A DNA stretch of 64,000 nucleotides from Marinobacterium aestuarii (GTDB lineage: Bacteria > Pseudomonadota > Gammaproteobacteria > Pseudomonadales > Balneatricaceae), in the NCBI RefSeq assembly GCF_001651805.1, contig NZ_CP015839.1:5084001-5148000 (forward strand), written 5' to 3'. The notes below the pieces were generated by a model. That model made no database searches, had not been told where the DNA came from, and saw nothing but the letters and a program-made list of their open reading frames with translations. A program made the position numbers and the translations under genes. Below are positions 1-8,768 of this stretch, piece by piece; position 1 is the stretch's first letter, and each line of letters opens with the position of its first letter.

Positions 1-1120
<1,120 letters not shown>

Positions 1121-1257
1121 TAAATCAAGATACCGAAGTATCGATAATTCTGACTCAAGCTATAACAACTTAAATGAATTCACATTAGGGTTGCTTACCT
1201 TGATAAAGCTATTTATGCCTTATCCTGACAAGCGCCCACACGAATTATCTGATCAAT

Positions 1258-1271
1258 CTGTTAAAGAGCGC
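1258..1271 (-). promoter_or_regulatory. boxA antitermination site of the rRNA leader
   Basis: The minus strand reads GCGCTCTTTAACAG, an almost exact match to the rrn boxA core (GCTCTTTAACA) bound by NusB/S10. It lies about 140 bases upstream of the mature 16S 5' end and downstream of both promoters, the expected place for an antitermination signal. Confidence 0.75.
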
Positions 1272-1321
1272 TTGGACTCGAGGATCGTTGCCGCTGATCC
1301 CGTGTCTCAAGTGAGGCGCAT

Positions 1322-1349
1322 ATTCTAGCGCCTCGGTGTTTTAAGTCAA
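1322..1349 (-). promoter_or_regulatory. rRNA promoter P2 (sigma-70)
   Basis: On the minus strand a -35 TTGACT (1344-1349) is followed after 16 bases by a -10 TAGAAT (1322-1327) and then the GC-rich string ATGCGCC. The spacing and the GC-rich discriminator are typical of stringently controlled rRNA promoters. The -35 and -10 hexamers are identical to those of the copy near 1530. Confidence 0.8.
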
Positions 1350-1518
1350 CTCTTTTTTTCAACATTTCCGACCGAAGCCGAGGAGAAAAACGAGTGACTC
1401 ACAAGCCGATACTGCCGGCCGATTCATCAAGCTAAACACTTGAAAATCAACCACTTACTTCCGACTTCCTCGCTCTGTTCGGTGGCTGTTAAAGCCGCTT
1501 TCCCTAAGCGAGGTGCGC

Positions 1519-1546
1519 ATTCTACATTGCCCCAGATCAGAGTCAA
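1519..1546 (-). promoter_or_regulatory. rRNA promoter P1 (sigma-70)
   Basis: On the minus strand TTGACT (1541-1546), a 16-base spacer and TAGAAT (1519-1524) are followed by GCGCACCT. This is the upstream member of a tandem pair, 197 bases from P2, with an A/T-rich tract further upstream. Confidence 0.8.
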
Positions 1547-1737
1547 CAGCCCCCGTGTAATTAACTGTAATAAAACCCAAAAAGGGGGTTTTAGGGCTTA
1601 AAACCCAGGCTGCGGGCCTAATATAGAGCGGCATGCATACAGAAGTTGACCAAAGCCAGGCCCGTTCGCTGAAAAACCGCCTCGCGCTACAAATACAGAA
1701 CCAGGAACCCAGAAATTCAAAAGCACCTATAAAGTAA

Positions 1738-1760
1738 AAGGCGCCTGATTCAGGCGCCTT
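1738..1760 (-). terminator. Intrinsic terminator after tatC
   Basis: A 10-bp perfect stem (AAGGCGCCTG/CAGGCGCCTT) with a 3-base loop is followed on the minus strand by TTTTAC. It lies 66 bases beyond the tatC stop and closes the ubiB-his-tat block before the rRNA promoters. Confidence 0.85.
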
Positions 1761-1825
1761 ATATAAGTATTAACCACTAGCACCGCTCTCAGCTCTCAAG
1801 CCTACCGAGCGATTACTGCTACCCG

Positions 1826-2602
1826 CTATTCCTGCTCATCCGTCTCAGCGTCATCTTCACTTGGTTTGCGCACAATAACGCGCCCCAGAATAATACCCAG
1901 TTCAAACAACAGCCACATGGGCAGCGCCAGCAAGCTTTGAGAAATCACATCTGGCGGTGTCAGCAACATGCCCACGACAAAACAGCCCACCACTACATAT
2001 GCGCGCTTACTCGTCAGGTCTTCTACGGTGGAAAGACCACTCCAGATGATCAGCAGGGTCGCGATGGGAATCTCGAACACGATACCAAAGGCAAAGAACA
2101 GCTTGAGCACGAAATTGAGGTAGCTGCTGATATCGGTCATCACCGCGACGTTCTCCGGCCCGACACTGGTAAAGAAACCAAAGATCAGCGGAAAGACTAC
2201 AAAGTAGGCAAAGGCAATACCGCTATAAAAGAGCGCGATACTGGAAATCAGCAGGGGAATCGCGATACGCCGTTCATGGCTGTACAGGCCTGGTGCGATA
2301 AAACCCCAGATCTGGTGCAGGATAAAAGGCATGGCGGCAAAGATCGACAACACCAGCGTCAGCTTGAAAGGCGCGAAGAATGGCGAGGTCACATCCGTTG
2401 CTATCATGCTGGTGCCAGGTGGCAAGAGCGCAGTCAGCGGTTCGGACAGATAAGCGTAGAGGTCATTGGCAAAATAGAACAGGCTCAAAAACACCAGCAT
2501 GACGATGAGTAACGCCCAGATCAGTCGCTGGCGCAGCTCCACCAGATGGGAAATCAGCGGCTGCTCCTCCGCCCCGGATTCCGATTCATTCAGCTTAGCC
2601 AT
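1826..2602 (-). CDS. tatC: Sec-independent protein translocase TatC
   Basis: This is the largest subunit of the twin-arginine translocase, which recognises the RR motif of folded cargo at the inner membrane. The 258-residue length and six hydrophobic segments fit the family. The early conserved features are visible: an N-terminal HLVELRQR, a P..F..pfK-like segment near residue 75, and PGLYSHERR before the third helix. The ATG overlaps the last base of tatB, so translation is coupled. The cargo may include the TRAP binding protein at 34-35 kb, which has a twin-arginine signal. Confidence 0.95.
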   Translation of the reverse strand: MAKLNESESGAEEQPLISHLVELRQRLIWALLIVMLVFLSLFYFANDLYAYLSEPLTALLPPGTSMIATDVTSPFFAPFKLTLVLSIFAAMPFILHQIWGFIAPGLYSHERRIAIPLLISSIALFYSGIAFAYFVVFPLIFGFFTSVGPENVAVMTDISSYLNFVLKLFFAFGIVFEIPIATLLIIWSGLSTVEDLTSKRAYVVVGCFVVGMLLTPPDVISQSLLALPMWLLFELGIILGRVIVRKPSEDDAETDEQE

Positions 2603-2961
2603 CAGGGCTCCGCCTTGTCGCGCGCAGCGGCGTTGCCACCCGCTACAGCGTCGTCACCGGACGGCACCTGAGCCTCGCCGAAAGGCGCAGCATCACTGAC
2701 CTCAGACTTGACAGACTTGTAAGGCGTTTTCATTTCGGAGAGTTCTTCCTCAAGCCGGTCTTTCTCGATGGATGCATTACGGCGCAGTTCATCCAGCCGC
2801 AACTCTTCCGAGATCTCGGTCTGGATACCGCTCACCGTGCGGCGGAACTTTCCCATCCATAGTCCGAGGGTACGCACCGCCGTCGGGAGTTTCTCCGGAC
2901 CAAGCACCAGCAACGCAACGACAGCCACAATAAGTAGCTCAGCAAAGCCTATATCGAACAT
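2602..2961 (-). CDS. tatB: Twin-arginine translocase subunit TatB
   Basis: A 119-residue protein with one N-terminal membrane helix (FDIGFAELLIVAVVALLVLG), the conserved Glu near position 8, a G-P hinge at the helix end and a long charged amphipathic helix (EISEELRLDELRR). The acidic hydrophilic tail is variable, as is usual for TatB. It partners TatC in the cargo-receptor complex. It is separated from tatA by 21 bases and overlaps tatC by one base, all in the same operon. Confidence 0.93.
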   Translation of the reverse strand: MFDIGFAELLIVAVVALLVLGPEKLPTAVRTLGLWMGKFRRTVSGIQTEISEELRLDELRRNASIEKDRLEEELSEMKTPYKSVKSEVSDAAPFGEAQVPSGDDAVAGGNAAARDKAEP

Positions 2962-2982
2962 TCAGGGGCCCGTATTGGCTTA

Positions 2983-3240
2983 TTAATCAGCCTTCTTGTC
3001 GTCTTTAACGGCTTCTTTCTTCGCCGTGTCGACTTTTTCGGAGAACTGAGCGTCTGCCTCTTTATCCAGCTTCTTCGGATCCTTGGCATCTTCGCTATCG
3101 TCCGACATCGCCTTCTTGAAGCCCTTCAGAGCACCGCCGAGATCGCCACCAATGTTGCGCAGTTTCTTGGTGCCAAACAGCAACAGAAGAATCGCGAGCA
3201 CGATAAGCAGCTGCCAAACACTAATACCACCAAAACCCAT
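2983..3240 (-). CDS. tatA: Twin-arginine translocase subunit TatA
   Basis: An 85-residue pore-forming Tat subunit. The N-terminus carries the short hydrophobic helix IWQLLIV-type (here [17 protein letters not shown]), followed by the [14 protein letters not shown] hinge that is a TatA hallmark, an amphipathic helix and a Lys/Asp-rich tail. It is first of the three tat genes, 15 bases after the HIT gene stop, in a minus-strand operon. Confidence 0.95.
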   Translation of the reverse strand: MGFGGISVWQLLIVLAILLLLFGTKKLRNIGGDLGGALKGFKKAMSDDSEDAKDPKKLDKEADAQFSEKVDTAKKEAVKDDKKAD

Positions 3241-3255
3241 AACATCTCTCCCGAA

Positions 3256-3591
3256 TCATATGGCTGGCAAGGTGCCGCCACCAAGAATATGAAAATGCAG
3301 GTGGTAGACCTCCTGGCGGCCGCCGGGTCCCGTGTTGGTCACCGTGCGAAAACCGTTCTCAAGGCCACTCAACCGCGCTATCTGCGGTAATTTCATCATT
3401 ATATGAGCGATCAAGCTTTGATCCTGTCGCTGCAGATCCGCCAGATTGCAAACGTGCTTTCTGGGCACCACCAGCAAGTGCACAGGCGCCTTGGGAGCCC
3501 TGTCCCGAAACGCCACAATCAGTTCATCTTCGTACAGGATGCAGGCCGGAGCTTCATGCCGGGCAATCCGACAGAAAATACAGCCTGTCAT
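3256..3591 (-). CDS. HIT-family nucleotide-binding protein (HinT-like)
   Basis: A 111-residue purine-nucleoside phosphoramidase-type protein of the histidine triad superfamily. It has the N-terminal CIFCRI motif, the LVVPRKH segment, and the catalytic triad H-L-H-F-H near residues 97-101 in YHLHFHILGG. Its length equals that of typical HinT proteins. It sits 3 bases after hisE and 15 before tatA, so it is co-transcribed with both. In Pseudomonas aeruginosa, as I recall, hisE is followed directly by tatA, so the HIT gene is an insertion relative to that order. Its physiological substrate is not deducible here. Confidence 0.9.
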   Translation of the reverse strand: MTGCIFCRIARHEAPACILYEDELIVAFRDRAPKAPVHLLVVPRKHVCNLADLQRQDQSLIAHIMMKLPQIARLSGLENGFRTVTNTGPGGRQEVYHLHFHILGGGTLPAI

Positions 3592-3594
3592 GCG

Positions 3595-3927
3595 TCAATC
3601 CTTGCTGCGGGCGGCTTTTTCGTCCAGCCCGGACAGCCCGAAGCGACGCGCCAGCTCATCCAGTACCGCCTGGGGTGACTCGCCCAGATGAGACAGCATG
3701 ACAAGGCTGTGAAACCACAGATCCGCCGTTTCGTATATCAGATCGCGGTTATCGCCACTGATGCTGGCATCCTTGGCAGCCAGCAGCGTTTCCGTGGCCT
3801 CTTCGCCGACCTTCTCCAGAATCTTGTTCAGACCCTTGGCATGCAGGCTGGCGACATAGGAACTGTCGGCCGCAGCCGTCTTGCGCTCTTCCAGTAAAAC
3901 ACCGAGTTGTTGCAAAACGTCATTCAT
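3595..3927 (-). CDS. hisE: Phosphoribosyl-ATP pyrophosphatase
   Basis: A 110-residue MazG-like enzyme for the second step of histidine synthesis (PR-ATP to PR-AMP plus PPi). The [15 protein letters not shown] motif provides the acidic metal ligands, and [17 protein letters not shown] completes the fold. I chose ATG 3925-3927 (MNDVLQQLG). The open frame continues upstream in hisI, but that part is an out-of-frame shadow. The gene overlaps the end of hisI by 8 bases, so the two are translationally coupled rather than fused as in enterobacteria. Confidence 0.93.
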   Translation of the reverse strand: MNDVLQQLGVLLEERKTAAADSSYVASLHAKGLNKILEKVGEEATETLLAAKDASISGDNRDLIYETADLWFHSLVMLSHLGESPQAVLDELARRFGLSGLDEKAARSKD

Positions 3928-4330
3928 CGGCCGGATTCTCGGACTTTTTATAGATACTGCCAGGCTCTTTGAGCACCGGATCCACCGGAATCCAGTGTGC
4001 GCCGTCCAGCACGCTGTAAAAGCAGCTTGCACGCCCTGTATGACAGGCGATACCGCCCAGCTGTTCCACCTGGAGAAGAATAACGTCGCCGTCGCAGTCG
4101 AGGCGGATTTCATGCAATTGCTGTACATGGCCGGACTCTTCGCCCTTGCGCCACAGCTTCTGCCGCGAGCGTGACCAGTAAATGCCGCGCTGCTCCTGCA
4201 CCGTGAGCTGCAGCGCCTCGCGATTCATCCAGGCCACCATCAAGATATGGCCGCTCTTGTGGTCCTGAGCGATGGCGGGAACCAGGCCATCGTTATTCCA
4301 TTTCACCTGATCGAGCCAGAGTTCTGACAT
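3920..4330 (-). CDS. hisI: Phosphoribosyl-AMP cyclohydrolase
   Basis: A 136-residue cytoplasmic enzyme that opens the adenine ring of PR-AMP, the third histidine step. Family motifs are [20 protein letters not shown] near the N-terminus, [16 protein letters not shown] in the middle, and a metal-binding DCDGDV followed by [10 protein letters not shown]. The start ATG has AAGAAG just upstream. It lies 84 bases downstream of ubiB and overlaps hisE by 8 bases, matching Pseudomonas gene order. Confidence 0.95.
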   Translation of the reverse strand: MSELWLDQVKWNNDGLVPAIAQDHKSGHILMVAWMNREALQLTVQEQRGIYWSRSRQKLWRKGEESGHVQQLHEIRLDCDGDVILLQVEQLGGIACHTGRASCFYSVLDGAHWIPVDPVLKEPGSIYKKSENPADE

Positions 4331-4414
4331 AACTTCTTTTTGACCCTAAAACCGACTGGAGCAGGCAAGAATAACCGAAGCCCCTGTTAACGCCAAGCCA
4401 CAACGGCCGCAGGC

Positions 4415-6046
4415 CTAATGCATTAGTAGCAGATAAAAGCCACCGGCGGCCATCAGCCATCCAGCAGCCGACAGCTGTTGCAGCCAGGGCTCAGGATCCC
4501 CCGCACCCAGCATGACGGCCAGCACCAGCAGCGCCACACCAGCAGCGCGGGAGCGCCGACGACGCCGTGCGGCAGCCTCCTGCGCCTGCAGACCCAGCTG
4601 CTGCTGGGCACGCTGATGGGCGTCCATGCGCTTGATCTGCTGCAGCGCGTCGAACACCAGCTGTGGCATATGGGGCAGCTTGTCGAGCCACTCGGGCGCC
4701 TGCTCCTTGACCGTACGCAACAGCGCCTTGGGACCGACACGGTTCTTCATCCAGTTCTCGAGGTACGGCTTGCCGGTCTTCCACAAATCCAGCTCCGGAT
4801 ACAGCTGCCGCCCCAGACCTTCGACATTGAGCAGGGTCTTCTGCAGCAGCACCAGCTGGGGCTGCACTTCCATATTGAAGCGCCGTGCGGTCTGAAACAG
4901 ACCCAGCAGTACCTGACCAAAGGAAATATCCTTCAGCGGCTTCTCGAAAATGGGTTCGCAGACACTGCGTATGGCCGTTTCAAACGCATACAGGTTGGTA
5001 TCCGGCGGCACCCAGCCGGAATCGATATGCAGCTGTGCCACCTGGCGATAATCGCGCTTGAAAAAGGCCAGGAAGTTGCGCGCCAGATAGTTCTGATCCT
5101 CCGGTGTCAGTGAACCCACGATACCGAAGTCCACCGCCAGGTACTGCGGCTGTGACGGCTTATCGCGCGACACAAAGATATTGCCGGGGTGCATGTCGGC
5201 ATGGAAAAAGCTATCCCGGAACACCTGGGTAAAGAATATCTCGACACCGCGTTCGGCCAGCGCCTTCATGTCGGTGTTCTGCGCCCGCAGCTGCTCGATA
5301 TCCGCCACCGGAATGCCCTGAATCCGCTCCATGACCAGCACGTTGCGGCGCGTCAGGTCCCAGAAAATTTCGGGTATATAGAGGATCTCGGACTGTTCGA
5401 AGTTGCGCCGCAGCTGGGAGCCGTTGGCCGCTTCCTTGCGCAGATCCAGCTCGTCAAAAATGGTCTGTTCATACTCGCGCACCACCTCGACCGGGCGCAG
5501 TCGGCGACCTTCCGGCCAGCTCCACTGCAACAACTGGGCAAAGGTATAGAGCAGATCAACATCCTTGCGGATGGTGCGGTCTATGCCTGGACGCACCACC
5601 TTCACCACCACATCGCGACCGTTATGCAGCCTGGCAACATGTACCTGGGCCACCGAGGCCGAGGCCAGCGGCTCGGCTTCAAACTGCGCGAACAGCTCGC
5701 CCACTGTCTTGCCCAGCGCCTTTTCCACAATCAGGCGTGCCTCCTCCCCCGGGAAAGGCGGTACCTGATCCTGCAACCGCTGCAGCTCAAACGCGATTTC
5801 ATCCGACAGCAGATCACGCCGCGTCGACAGCATCTGACCAAACTTGATGAATACCGGTCCCAGCGCCTCGAGCGCCAGCCGCAGCCGCTCGCCCTGCGGC
5901 TGATTCACGGCAATAAAGTAACGCCAGGGCAGCAGGCGCAGGCACAGCCGCATATACCAGGGCAGCGGTATCTGATCAAAAAAGGTATCCAGCCGATAGC
6001 GGGCCAACACTCGAGCAATCTTTACTATGCGCAGAAGTCGTCGCAC
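4415..6046 (-). CDS. ubiB: Ubiquinone biosynthesis protein UbiB (ABC1/COQ8 atypical kinase)
   Basis: A 543-residue ATPase of the ABC1/ADCK family that supports ubiquinone synthesis at the inner membrane. The family-specific KxGQ motif ([15 protein letters not shown]) is near residue 70, a VVVKVVRPG lysine strand near 145, [10 protein letters not shown] as the catalytic loop and VDFGIVGSL as the metal loop. Two hydrophobic helices end the protein. The start is a GTG at 6044-6046 with AGGA about 10 bases upstream. In many gammaproteobacteria ubiE and ubiJ precede ubiB; here they are absent and dsbA's terminator lies upstream. Confidence 0.93.
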   Translation of the reverse strand: MRRLLRIVKIARVLARYRLDTFFDQIPLPWYMRLCLRLLPWRYFIAVNQPQGERLRLALEALGPVFIKFGQMLSTRRDLLSDEIAFELQRLQDQVPPFPGEEARLIVEKALGKTVGELFAQFEAEPLASASVAQVHVARLHNGRDVVVKVVRPGIDRTIRKDVDLLYTFAQLLQWSWPEGRRLRPVEVVREYEQTIFDELDLRKEAANGSQLRRNFEQSEILYIPEIFWDLTRRNVLVMERIQGIPVADIEQLRAQNTDMKALAERGVEIFFTQVFRDSFFHADMHPGNIFVSRDKPSQPQYLAVDFGIVGSLTPEDQNYLARNFLAFFKRDYRQVAQLHIDSGWVPPDTNLYAFETAIRSVCEPIFEKPLKDISFGQVLLGLFQTARRFNMEVQPQLVLLQKTLLNVEGLGRQLYPELDLWKTGKPYLENWMKNRVGPKALLRTVKEQAPEWLDKLPHMPQLVFDALQQIKRMDAHQRAQQQLGLQAQEAAARRRRRSRAAGVALLVLAVMLGAGDPEPWLQQLSAAGWLMAAGGFYLLLMH

Positions 6047-6185
6047 CTGTAGGGAATCCTGTCTGACTGACTAAAACTAAAAGGCGAGGGCCAAGCCTGC
6101 CGCGCCCAAGTGTGCCTGCTGGTCGCGAGCAGGTAAAGAAACGCACATCAATAACAGGCGACCCGGCTGGCAGCACCACAAACAG

Positions 6186-6215
6186 AAAAGCCGCCGGACA
6201 GGTCCGACGGCTTTT
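6186..6215 (-). terminator. Intrinsic terminator after dsbA
   Basis: An AAAAGCCG...CGGCTTTT stem with an inner CGGA/TCCG extension and a 4-base loop, 18 bases beyond the dsbA stop, with CTTTTCTGTTT following on the minus strand. It separates dsbA from ubiB. Confidence 0.8.
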
Positions 6216-6232
6216 GACGTTCACGCAGGGTC

Positions 6233-6865
6233 TTACATGGACTTGCGTTCTTTCTCGACCAGATAGTCGACCACTTCCAGCATCTGACGGTGACCGCCCG
6301 CAGAGGCTGCGGTAACGCGATACTTGCCATTGACCACCATGGTCGGCACGCCGGTGATTTCATAGCTGCGGGCCTTGGACTCGCCCTGATTCAGCTTGGT
6401 GTTGACGGCAAAGGAGTTCATCAGCTTGCCGAACTTCTCGCGGTCTACGCCCAGCTTGCCATAAAACTCCACCATGTCTTCCGGCTTGGAAAAGCGCTGC
6501 TTGTTCAGGTGAATAGCGTCGAACATCTGCTGATGGCTTTTGTCGACCACATCCATCAGCTCAGCGGTGTAATAGGCACGGGCAAAAGGCTCCCAGCTGC
6601 GTCCGAAGACCACCGGCACACGCACAAACTGCACGTCGGCGTTCTGGCGCTTGTGCCAGCCTGCGACCAGCGGCTCAAAGCTGTTGCAGTGCGGGCACAG
6701 GTAACCAAACATTTCGGTGACCTCAACCCGGGCGGGATCCGCCGTCTTCACCGCGAAGGGCAGCGTTTCGTACTGCACACCGTCCTGAAACGGTTCTGCC
6801 TCGGCGGCCCAAACCGTCAGCGACAGCATCAGTGCCACCAGACCCACACAGAATTTTCTAATCAT
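6233..6865 (-). CDS. dsbA: Thiol:disulfide interchange protein DsbA
   Basis: A periplasmic oxidase that introduces disulfide bonds into exported proteins. The first 22 residues are a signal peptide (MIRKFCVGLVALMLSLTVWA). The thioredoxin-fold active site is C57-P-H-C60, and the cis-proline loop is GVPTMVVNG. The length of 210 residues fits DsbA. I start at ATG 6863-6865, preceded by AGAAGGGAAG; the open frame extends 17 codons further but that would bury the signal peptide. It lies downstream of the cytochrome c4 gene, as in Pseudomonas. A likely client is the 8-cysteine exported protein at 30.4-30.8 kb. Confidence 0.95.
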   Translation of the reverse strand: MIRKFCVGLVALMLSLTVWAAEAEPFQDGVQYETLPFAVKTADPARVEVTEMFGYLCPHCNSFEPLVAGWHKRQNADVQFVRVPVVFGRSWEPFARAYYTAELMDVVDKSHQQMFDAIHLNKQRFSKPEDMVEFYGKLGVDREKFGKLMNSFAVNTKLNQGESKARSYEITGVPTMVVNGKYRVTAASAGGHRQMLEVVDYLVEKERKSM

Positions 6866-6998
6866 CTTCCCTTCTCCGAAAACTGTAGATATACGGGGAC
6901 TCTCTTCAGCCACCAAAGTTCACTGTGGCACTACAAGTACTCGACTCTCGCCAGGCCCCGCCAATGGCCACTTGCCGGTACGGATCTCCAAGACAACA

Positions 6999-7018
6999 AA
7001 GGCAGCCTAAGCTGCCTT
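6999..7018 (-). terminator. Intrinsic terminator after cytochrome c4 gene
   Basis: An 8-bp perfect stem (AAGGCAGC/GCTGCCTT) with a CTAA loop and TTTGTTGTCTT on the minus-strand side, 28 bases after the cytochrome stop. Confidence 0.8.
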
Positions 7019-7045
7019 AACAAAACCCTGGCTGAACGCAGAAGA

Positions 7046-7648
7046 TCAGTGCAGACCCTGAACGTAAGCAGCAACGGCCTTGATCTCGGTGTCGCTGAGC
7101 TTGGCTGCGATGTCACGCATCATGCCATTGGGGTCATTCGCGCGCGCGCCATCGCGAAATGCCTTCAGCTGCTTCTCAACATAGACGGCGTGCTGGCCGC
7201 TCAGCGCCGGGAAGCCGGCCGAGTCGACACCGGTACCATTGGGCGAATGGCAGGCGGTGCAGGCAGCAACGCCCTTGTCTTTCAGACCGGCGCGGTAAAT
7301 CTGCTGACCCGCAGCGACCTGATCTTCCGGCGTCTGACCAATTTGTACTTTCTGGCTGGCAAAGTAGGCTGAAATGTCGGCGAGATCCTGATCGCTGTAA
7401 CCGCCCAGCAATCCGGTCATTTCAACAACTTGGCGGGAACCGGCCTTGATTTCCTTGAGCTGCTTGAGCAAATAGGCTTCGTTCTGCCCGGCCAGCTTGG
7501 GGAAGTTCGGTACGGCACTGTTGCCGTCGGCGCTATGGCAAGCGGCGCACACAGCCGTATTGGCCTTGCCGGCAGCGGCATCACCTGCGGCCTGAGCTAC
7601 GCCCGAAATTCCAAAGGTCACCAGTAAGCTGATCAGTAGTTTATTCAT
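7046..7648 (-). CDS. Diheme cytochrome c4
   Basis: A 200-residue periplasmic electron carrier that feeds terminal oxidases such as cbb3. It has a signal peptide (residues 1-20, ending VAQA) and two class I cytochrome domains, with CAACH at 34-38 and CTACH at 130-134. Each domain is followed by the expected PNFPKLAGQ- and AGFPALSGQ-like segments that lead to the heme-ligating methionine loops. It is divergent from engB with a 198-base shared promoter region. Synteny with dsbA, engB and polA matches the cc4 locus of Pseudomonas. Confidence 0.92.
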   Translation of the reverse strand: MNKLLISLLVTFGISGVAQAAGDAAAGKANTAVCAACHSADGNSAVPNFPKLAGQNEAYLLKQLKEIKAGSRQVVEMTGLLGGYSDQDLADISAYFASQKVQIGQTPEDQVAAGQQIYRAGLKDKGVAACTACHSPNGTGVDSAGFPALSGQHAVYVEKQLKAFRDGARANDPNGMMRDIAAKLSDTEIKAVAAYVQGLH

Positions 7649-7846
7649 CGACTAGCCCAGACTCTTGCTTGATAAAGTTTGAGTCTACCCCGGCGCACCG
7701 GCGTAAACTTGCATTCAGTGTATCGCCTTGACTGGCAGTTATACGCAGCCACAGGTAAAATTTGGCGGCATTATAACCAATACCCACATAAACTGGAACG
7801 GATACAATCTGTTCTGCCGCCGACCAAGGCACCAAAGCGAGCCTCT

Positions 7847-8530
7847 ATGCCCACCTCTGATACGCCCATCAAGTACAACAGCGCCGTTTTCAACACCAGT
7901 GCGGCTCGCCTGAGCCAGTGCCCGGAAGACGCAGGCGCCGAGGTTGCTTTTGCCGGCCGTTCCAATGCTGGCAAGTCCAGTGCAATCAATACCCTGACCA
8001 ACAATTCCAAGCTGGCCCGCACCTCGAAAACACCGGGGCGCACGCAGCTGATCAACTTCTTTGACCTGAATGTTCCGGGTACGCGCATCGTCGACCTGCC
8101 CGGTTATGGCTATGCCAAGGTACCGGTGGCCATGAAGGAGCACTGGCAGAAGCACCTTGATGCCTATCTGCAGAAACGCGGCTGCCTGCGTGGCGTGGTG
8201 CTGGTAATGGATATTCGCCACCCCATGAAGGAGTTCGACGAAATGATGGTGGGCTGGTGTGAATCCACCGGCATGCAGCTGCATGTACTGCTGACCAAGG
8301 CCGACAAGCTCAAGCGCGGTCCGGCCCAGAGCACCCTGCTCAGCGTGCGCAAGGAGCTCAAGGCTCGCCTGGGCGACAACGTCAGCGTCCAGACCTTCTC
8401 GGCACTGAAGAAAAGCGGCATCGAGCAACTGCACAGCCGCCTCAACGGCTGGCTGCAGCTCGACTCAATCGACGCTGATGCCGCCGATTTTGATGCTGAC
8501 TACGATGATGACCTGGACGACGACGCCTGA
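7847..8530 (+). CDS. engB: Ribosome biogenesis GTPase EngB (YihA/YsxC)
   Basis: A 227-residue Ras-like GTPase needed for 50S assembly. It carries P-loop GRSNAGKS at residues 37-44, a G2 region KTPGRTQ, G3 DLPGYG and G4 TKADK. I chose ATG 7847 because translation from the longer frame would add 56 residues with no family match. The C-terminus ends in an Asp-rich tail ([12 protein letters not shown]). It converges with polA across a 238-base gap that holds a probable small RNA. Confidence 0.95.
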   Translation: MPTSDTPIKYNSAVFNTSAARLSQCPEDAGAEVAFAGRSNAGKSSAINTLTNNSKLARTSKTPGRTQLINFFDLNVPGTRIVDLPGYGYAKVPVAMKEHWQKHLDAYLQKRGCLRGVVLVMDIRHPMKEFDEMMVGWCESTGMQLHVLLTKADKLKRGPAQSTLLSVRKELKARLGDNVSVQTFSALKKSGIEQLHSRLNGWLQLDSIDADAADFDADYDDDLDDDA

Positions 8531-8557
8531 GCGCACAGGTAACAGGAACAGAAGCAC

Positions 8558-8676
8558 AAAAAGAAGCCCTGCAACTGGCTGGAAGGGGAATTACAGACAG
8601 CTGTAGGGCTTCAACGCATGCTTCTTATGTCAGAGATCACTACCATGGCACAGACAAATGTGAAAATGTGACTCTG
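8558..8676 (-). ncRNA. Candidate small RNA in the ErsA/Spot 42 position (engB-polA gap)
   Basis: The gap between convergent engB and polA holds a promoter-like sequence and, downstream on the same strand, a long hairpin followed by five T. The hairpin arms GAAGCCCTACA (8602-8612) and TGCAGGGCTTC (8563-8573) pair over 11 bp with one A-C mismatch as minus-strand RNA, or one G-U read the other way. The loop contains a pyrimidine-rich ATTCCCCTTCC that could pair with Shine-Dalgarno sequences. Length is about 119 nt if transcription starts near 8676. The same gap holds spf in E. coli and ersA in Pseudomonas (established). Identity as ErsA is inferred from position and promoter type, not from sequence similarity. 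The hairpin may also simply terminate polA. Confidence 0.55.
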
Positions 8677-8682
8677 CGTATC

Positions 8683-8711
8683 GGTTGATTCTGCCAGGAA
8701 CCGAAAGTTCC
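8683..8711 (-). promoter_or_regulatory. Sigma-E/AlgU-like promoter for the engB-polA small RNA
   Basis: The minus strand has GGAACTT (8705-8711), 16 bases, then TCAACC (8683-8688). The extracytoplasmic sigma factor consensus is GGAACTT-N16/17-TCNAA, so the -35 is perfect and the -10 close. The Pseudomonas ersA promoter is known to depend on the AlgU homologue. Confidence 0.5.
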
Positions 8712-8768
8712 GGCGCGGCCAGAAGTTATTCTCTGAACCGCCCCTGAATGCCCCTTCCCGACAGCCGA

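Larger units (their letters stand above)
1121..1737 (-). other. rRNA leader and promoter region, no protein gene
   Basis: This gene-free stretch separates the 16S gene from the tatC terminator. It holds the leader RNA, two promoter cores (listed separately) and a boxA. A second boxA-like string (AAGCGGCTTTAACA on the minus strand, about 1486-1499) lies just downstream of P1. Upstream of P1 (about 1550-1610) the sequence is rich in A/T runs, which suits an UP element. I see no coding potential. Confidence 0.75.

Noticed and set aside
3928-4128. 67-codon N-terminal extension of hisE
   Set aside because: Lies inside hisI in another frame, with no similarity; the ATG at 3925-3927 gives a normal-length HisE.
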